Shown here in pieces: positions 23,537 through 26,020 of a stretch of 26,020 bases of DNA (positions are counted from its first letter, which is position 1; every line of letters starts with the position of its first letter). The DNA is taken from assembly GCA_949299825.1 (NCBI GenBank), contig CASGBP010000009.1, forward strand, positions 1 through 26,020. The letters are read 5' to 3'. Below the pieces are notes generated by a model that saw nothing but the letters and a program-made list of their open reading frames with translations, had not been told where the DNA came from and made no database searches. A program made the position numbers and the translations under genes. The stretch comes from an uncultured Mycoplasmataceae bacterium (GTDB taxonomy: Bacteria; Bacillota_I; Bacilli_A; Mycoplasmatales; Mycoplasmoidaceae).

Positions 23537-25312
23537 ATGGATAAGCTTAAATTAGGATTACAAGATACACAACAATTTGACAATGATGAAGAAAAAAATA
23601 ATCGAGAGGAAAATAAGTCAAGTTTTACTCATAATATTAAAACCATTAATTTTAATAATGTTATTAAAAACGATAATACTATATTCAATAACAATAATCC
23701 CTTAAAAAAGAATGAACAAAATAGCAATTTAAATAACCAATTCTATGATAATTTAGATGACTTTGATTTTAATAGTCATGTCAATATTAAAATTTTCGGT
23801 CTTGGTGGTGCAGGAAATAATATGGTTAATCATATTGCTGAAAATACTAGTATTAATAGAAATTGCCTATATGCAATAAATACTGATTTTCAATTTTTGA
23901 AAAGTTTATCTAAAAATTTAAACAGAATATTAATTGGTAGAACCATTACAAAAGGATTTGGTTCTGGTTCAGATCCTGAAATTGGTAAAAAAGCAGCTCT
24001 TGAAGATGCAGAGATTATTCGTGAAAAATTGCAAAACACTGATCTATTATTTATAGTTTCAGGAATGGGTAAAGGTACAGGTACTGGAGCAAGTCCTATA
24101 GTTGCTCAAATTGCAAAGGAAATGAACATTTTAACTATTTGTGTTACCAATCTTCCTTCTATTACAGCAGAAGGGAAAGAGATTTATGAAAAGGGAAGAA
24201 AAGGATTAGAGGAATTAAAAAAATTCGCTGATGGAGTTTCAGTTATAAGTAATGAAAAAATTATTAGTAATACTTTAAATTCTCATCAAGAAATGACATT
24301 AAGAGATTCTTTTAGATTAGCTAATACTTATATTGCAAATATAGTTGATGAATTAATAAATTTAGTTAATGTAGCAACTGAGATTAACATTGATTTTAAT
24401 GATTTAAAAACCTTCTTTAAGCAAAGGTGTGGATTCCATATCAACAAGTTTGTTTTAGAATCTAATGATAATGTAAAAAAACAAGTTATTGATAATATTA
24501 AAAATGTTATTTATCATGATGAATTAAACAACTCATCTAATAAAGCTATTTTAAATTTAAAATTAAATCCAAATGCTCCTCGAGAAGTAATATCAATTAT
24601 TAGAGAAGCGCTTGAAGAAGTACTAGAAAACAAGGAATTTTCACTTTCATATGCAGTTGATTATAGTGATGAAATTGATTTTGCAAGCGTAACTTTATTA
24701 ATATCTAGTGGTAATTTAGATAAGACTAGTAATTTATTCAGTCAAGACAAAAATGAATTTATAAGAAACAACCAAGTTGATTTTAATTTTGATGAAGAGG
24801 AAAATGTCCTTTCTAAATCAATTGGATTGGAGGATCTAAATCTTAACAATCAAAATGATGAATCTAAATTGAATATTAATGATTCAATCGATGAGTATTT
24901 AACCAATGAATTAAATGATAATGAAATTAGAAAAACTAATATGGAAATGAAAAAATTTATCGATGTTAATAACATCGATACAGGTTCTATTAGATATTAT
25001 GATAGTGAGCAAACAAAAATTGACAATTTAGTGAGAAATAATTCAATGGATGATGATTCAAATAGTAAATATGTTTTATTTACATCTGAAATAAATGATC
25101 ATATGCACTTTGTAAAAGAAGATTTTACTGCATTGAAGAAAGAATTCTCTGAAACCAATAGTCATTTTGATAATAGACAGGAAGTTACTATTACTAAACA
25201 AATAAAAAATAATCCTAATAACAATATTAATTCAACTAGTCTTAATCGTTTCTTTACTAAAACACTAGGTGGACTTTTTACCAAAGAAGCAAAAAATAAT
25301 TCAAAAAACTAA
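23537..25312 (+). CDS. ftsZ: cell division GTPase FtsZ with long N- and C-terminal extensions
   Basis: A 591-residue tubulin homologue that polymerises with GTP at the division site. The GTPase begins near residue 82 with 'VNIKIFGLGGAGNN'. The tubulin signature is 'GMGKGTGTG' at residues 176-184, with Lys179 where FtsZ normally has Gly. The catalytic T7 loop 'NIDFND' (Asn284, Asp286, Asp289) is intact. The C-terminal half-domain is diverged: the usual 'MG.G.A.G' after T7 is absent. About 80 Asn-rich residues precede the GTPase and about 200 low-complexity residues follow, ending in 'LNRFFTKTLGGLFTK', which could form an amphipathic helix. Typical FtsZ is about 380 residues. AAAGGA lies six bases before the ATG; the gap to the previous gene is 2 nt. 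The stop overlaps a convergent gene by 4 nt. Confidence 0.95.
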   Translation: MDKLKLGLQDTQQFDNDEEKNNREENKSSFTHNIKTINFNNVIKNDNTIFNNNNPLKKNEQNSNLNNQFYDNLDDFDFNSHVNIKIFGLGGAGNNMVNHIAENTSINRNCLYAINTDFQFLKSLSKNLNRILIGRTITKGFGSGSDPEIGKKAALEDAEIIREKLQNTDLLFIVSGMGKGTGTGASPIVAQIAKEMNILTICVTNLPSITAEGKEIYEKGRKGLEELKKFADGVSVISNEKIISNTLNSHQEMTLRDSFRLANTYIANIVDELINLVNVATEINIDFNDLKTFFKQRCGFHINKFVLESNDNVKKQVIDNIKNVIYHDELNNSSNKAILNLKLNPNAPREVISIIREALEEVLENKEFSLSYAVDYSDEIDFASVTLLISSGNLDKTSNLFSQDKNEFIRNNQVDFNFDEEENVLSKSIGLEDLNLNNQNDESKLNINDSIDEYLTNELNDNEIRKTNMEMKKFIDVNNIDTGSIRYYDSEQTKIDNLVRNNSMDDDSNSKYVLFTSEINDHMHFVKEDFTALKKEFSETNSHFDNRQEVTITKQIKNNPNNNINSTSLNRFFTKTLGGLFTKEAKNNSKN

Positions 25313-25686
25313 TTTAATTTTTTATTTTTATCAAGATTATCCTTAATCTTATTATTAGATTTTTCTTGTGATTTATTTGATGAATTATTCTCTACAGTTT
25401 CTTGAAAGATTTTATGTACCAAATCATCAATTTTTGACATATTATCCTTAGCTGAAGTAGATTGATTACCAGTTTTAAGTGAAGATAAACCAAAATCTGC
25501 AAATAAATCAACCATATGTTCATTCATAGCAGTAAATTGAATATGACTTTTAATAGCTACATCAATTGAACGAGTAATAAATTCTTCAAAACTAATATTA
25601 CCTAATTTGGATTTGTTTTTTTCATATTGTTTCTTAAGACTTTTATAATCATTATCTGAAAGTTCATATGAAATCTTGATCGCCAT
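25309..25686 (-). CDS. small hypothetical protein, ribbon-helix-helix-like N-terminus
   Basis: A 125-residue protein that I do not recognise by name. The first 50 residues read as a short strand ('AIKISYEL'), a helix ('DNDYKSLKKQYEKN') and a second helix ('SFEEFITRSIDVAIKSH'), which is the order seen in ribbon-helix-helix DNA-binding proteins. A middle segment ('MNEHMVDLFADFGLSSLK') may be another helix, and the last 40 residues are Asn/Lys/Ser-rich and probably disordered. AAGGAG lies just upstream of the ATG. A promoter-like TTGAAT-16-TATAAT lies within and just after the upstream peptidase gene. It converges with ftsZ and shares four bases with its stop. A regulatory role is inference. Confidence 0.8.
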   Translation of the reverse strand: MAIKISYELSDNDYKSLKKQYEKNKSKLGNISFEEFITRSIDVAIKSHIQFTAMNEHMVDLFADFGLSSLKTGNQSTSAKDNMSKIDDLVHKIFQETVENNSSNKSQEKSNNKIKDNLDKNKKLN

Positions 25687-25703
25687 GCTACTCCTTATTA
25701 GTT

Positions 25704-25722
25704 GTTAATATTATATATTAAC
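25704..25722. repeat. inverted repeat over the -10 box of the minus-strand gene
   Basis: GTTAATAT (25704-25711) and ATATTAAC (25715-25722) are perfect 8-bp arms around TAT. The centre covers the TATAAT of the minus-strand promoter. It could be an operator for the small RHH-like protein, or chance in AT-rich DNA. Confidence 0.45.
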
Positions 25723-25737
25723 ATTATTAACATTCAA
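25710..25737 (-). promoter_or_regulatory. promoter of the small minus-strand gene
   Basis: On the minus strand TTGAAT (25732-25737) and TATAAT (25710-25715) are separated by 16 bp, a good match to a sigma-70-type promoter. The -35 lies inside the end of the peptidase gene. Transcription would begin about 15-20 nt before the AAGGAG of the downstream gene. Confidence 0.55.
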
Positions 25738-26020
25738 ATTTTAGTTTTTCTTTAATTAACTTGTAATTTGGAATAATTCTACCTACTAGTGATCAAAATT
25801 CAGGTGAATGATTTGGGTGTATTAGATGGCATAATTCATGTACTATTACATAATCAATGATACTATCATTAAACATATATAATTGTATAGCTAAAGTAAT
25901 ATGCCTTTTAATGTGTTCACATTGACCCCATTTTGCTTCATATCATTTTGTATCAACCATATTGACTTTTTGATTAAATTTTTTTGCTAATTCATAGGTT
26001 CTATTAACTAAATAATTGTG
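25727..26020 (-). CDS. YgjP-type metallopeptidase (DUF45/WLM-like), C-terminal part
   Basis: Reading the minus strand with TGA as Trp gives 97 residues up to TAA; the N-terminus lies beyond the right edge. The family pattern is clear: 'KWGQCE' followed by 'ITLAIQLYMFNDSIIDYVIVHELCHL', then 'NHSPEFWSLVGRIIPNYK'. The zinc-binding HELCH is at 25826-25840, and the His of 'NHSPEF' is the probable third ligand. Proteins of this group (E. coli YgjP, Pfam DUF45) are SprT-like predicted zinc hydrolases whose substrates are mostly unknown. Both TGA and TGG are used for Trp. It lies 40 nt upstream of the small RHH-like gene on the same strand, so the two may be co-transcribed. Confidence 0.88.

Noticed and set aside
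25285..25335. A/T hairpin between ftsZ and the minus-strand gene as a bidirectional terminator
   Set aside because: Only about 8 A/T pairs with a loop near 20 nt can be formed, which is expected by chance in this sequence.

Overview
The window comes from a wall-less, AT-rich mollicute. In every long frame TGA is read as tryptophan: the first gene alone has 25 in-frame TGA and no TGG, and rpoB, rpoC, pepF, rpe, mraZ and the ftsA-like gene are only continuous under genetic code 4. RpoB (1395 aa) and RpoC (1294 aa) lengths, the order mraZ-rsmH-(ftsA-like)-ftsZ, and a giant repeat-built surface protein suggest the M. pneumoniae/Ureaplasma/Malacoplasma side of the class. This placement is inference, not proof. 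No tRNA, rRNA, CRISPR array or insertion sequence was recognised.

Layout. (1) 1-9093: the 3' 9.1 kb of one giant gene. At least 3030 residues are visible; the start lies to the left. It is built of roughly 100-145-residue units, each marked by a GFK-type motif, and ends in a single membrane anchor. (2) 9103-12625: rpsU behind its own -10 box and strong ribosome binding site, then a tightly packed or overlapping run of a HAD-family phosphatase, rpe and pepF. (3) 12626-20922: a leader with a perfect 20-bp palindrome, rpoB, rpoC and an intrinsic terminator. (4) 20939-25312: a mollicute division cluster with a tandem repeat, promoter and MraZ-type boxes in front of mraZ, followed by overlapping rsmH, a degenerate ftsA-like gene and an unusually extended ftsZ. 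(5) 25309-26020, minus strand: a small ribbon-helix-helix-like protein and, upstream of it, the C-terminal part of a YgjP-type metallopeptidase running off the window.

The genes combine surface display (giant protein), translation (S21), central carbon and phosphate metabolism (Rpe, HAD), peptide breakdown (PepF), transcription (RpoBC) and autoregulated division (MraZ to FtsZ). The most interesting parts are the giant repeat protein with a Trp-rich non-repeat segment, FtsZ with a Lys in its tubulin signature and a possible amphipathic end, the vestigial FtsA-like partner, and MraZ-like boxes overlapping the mraZ start.
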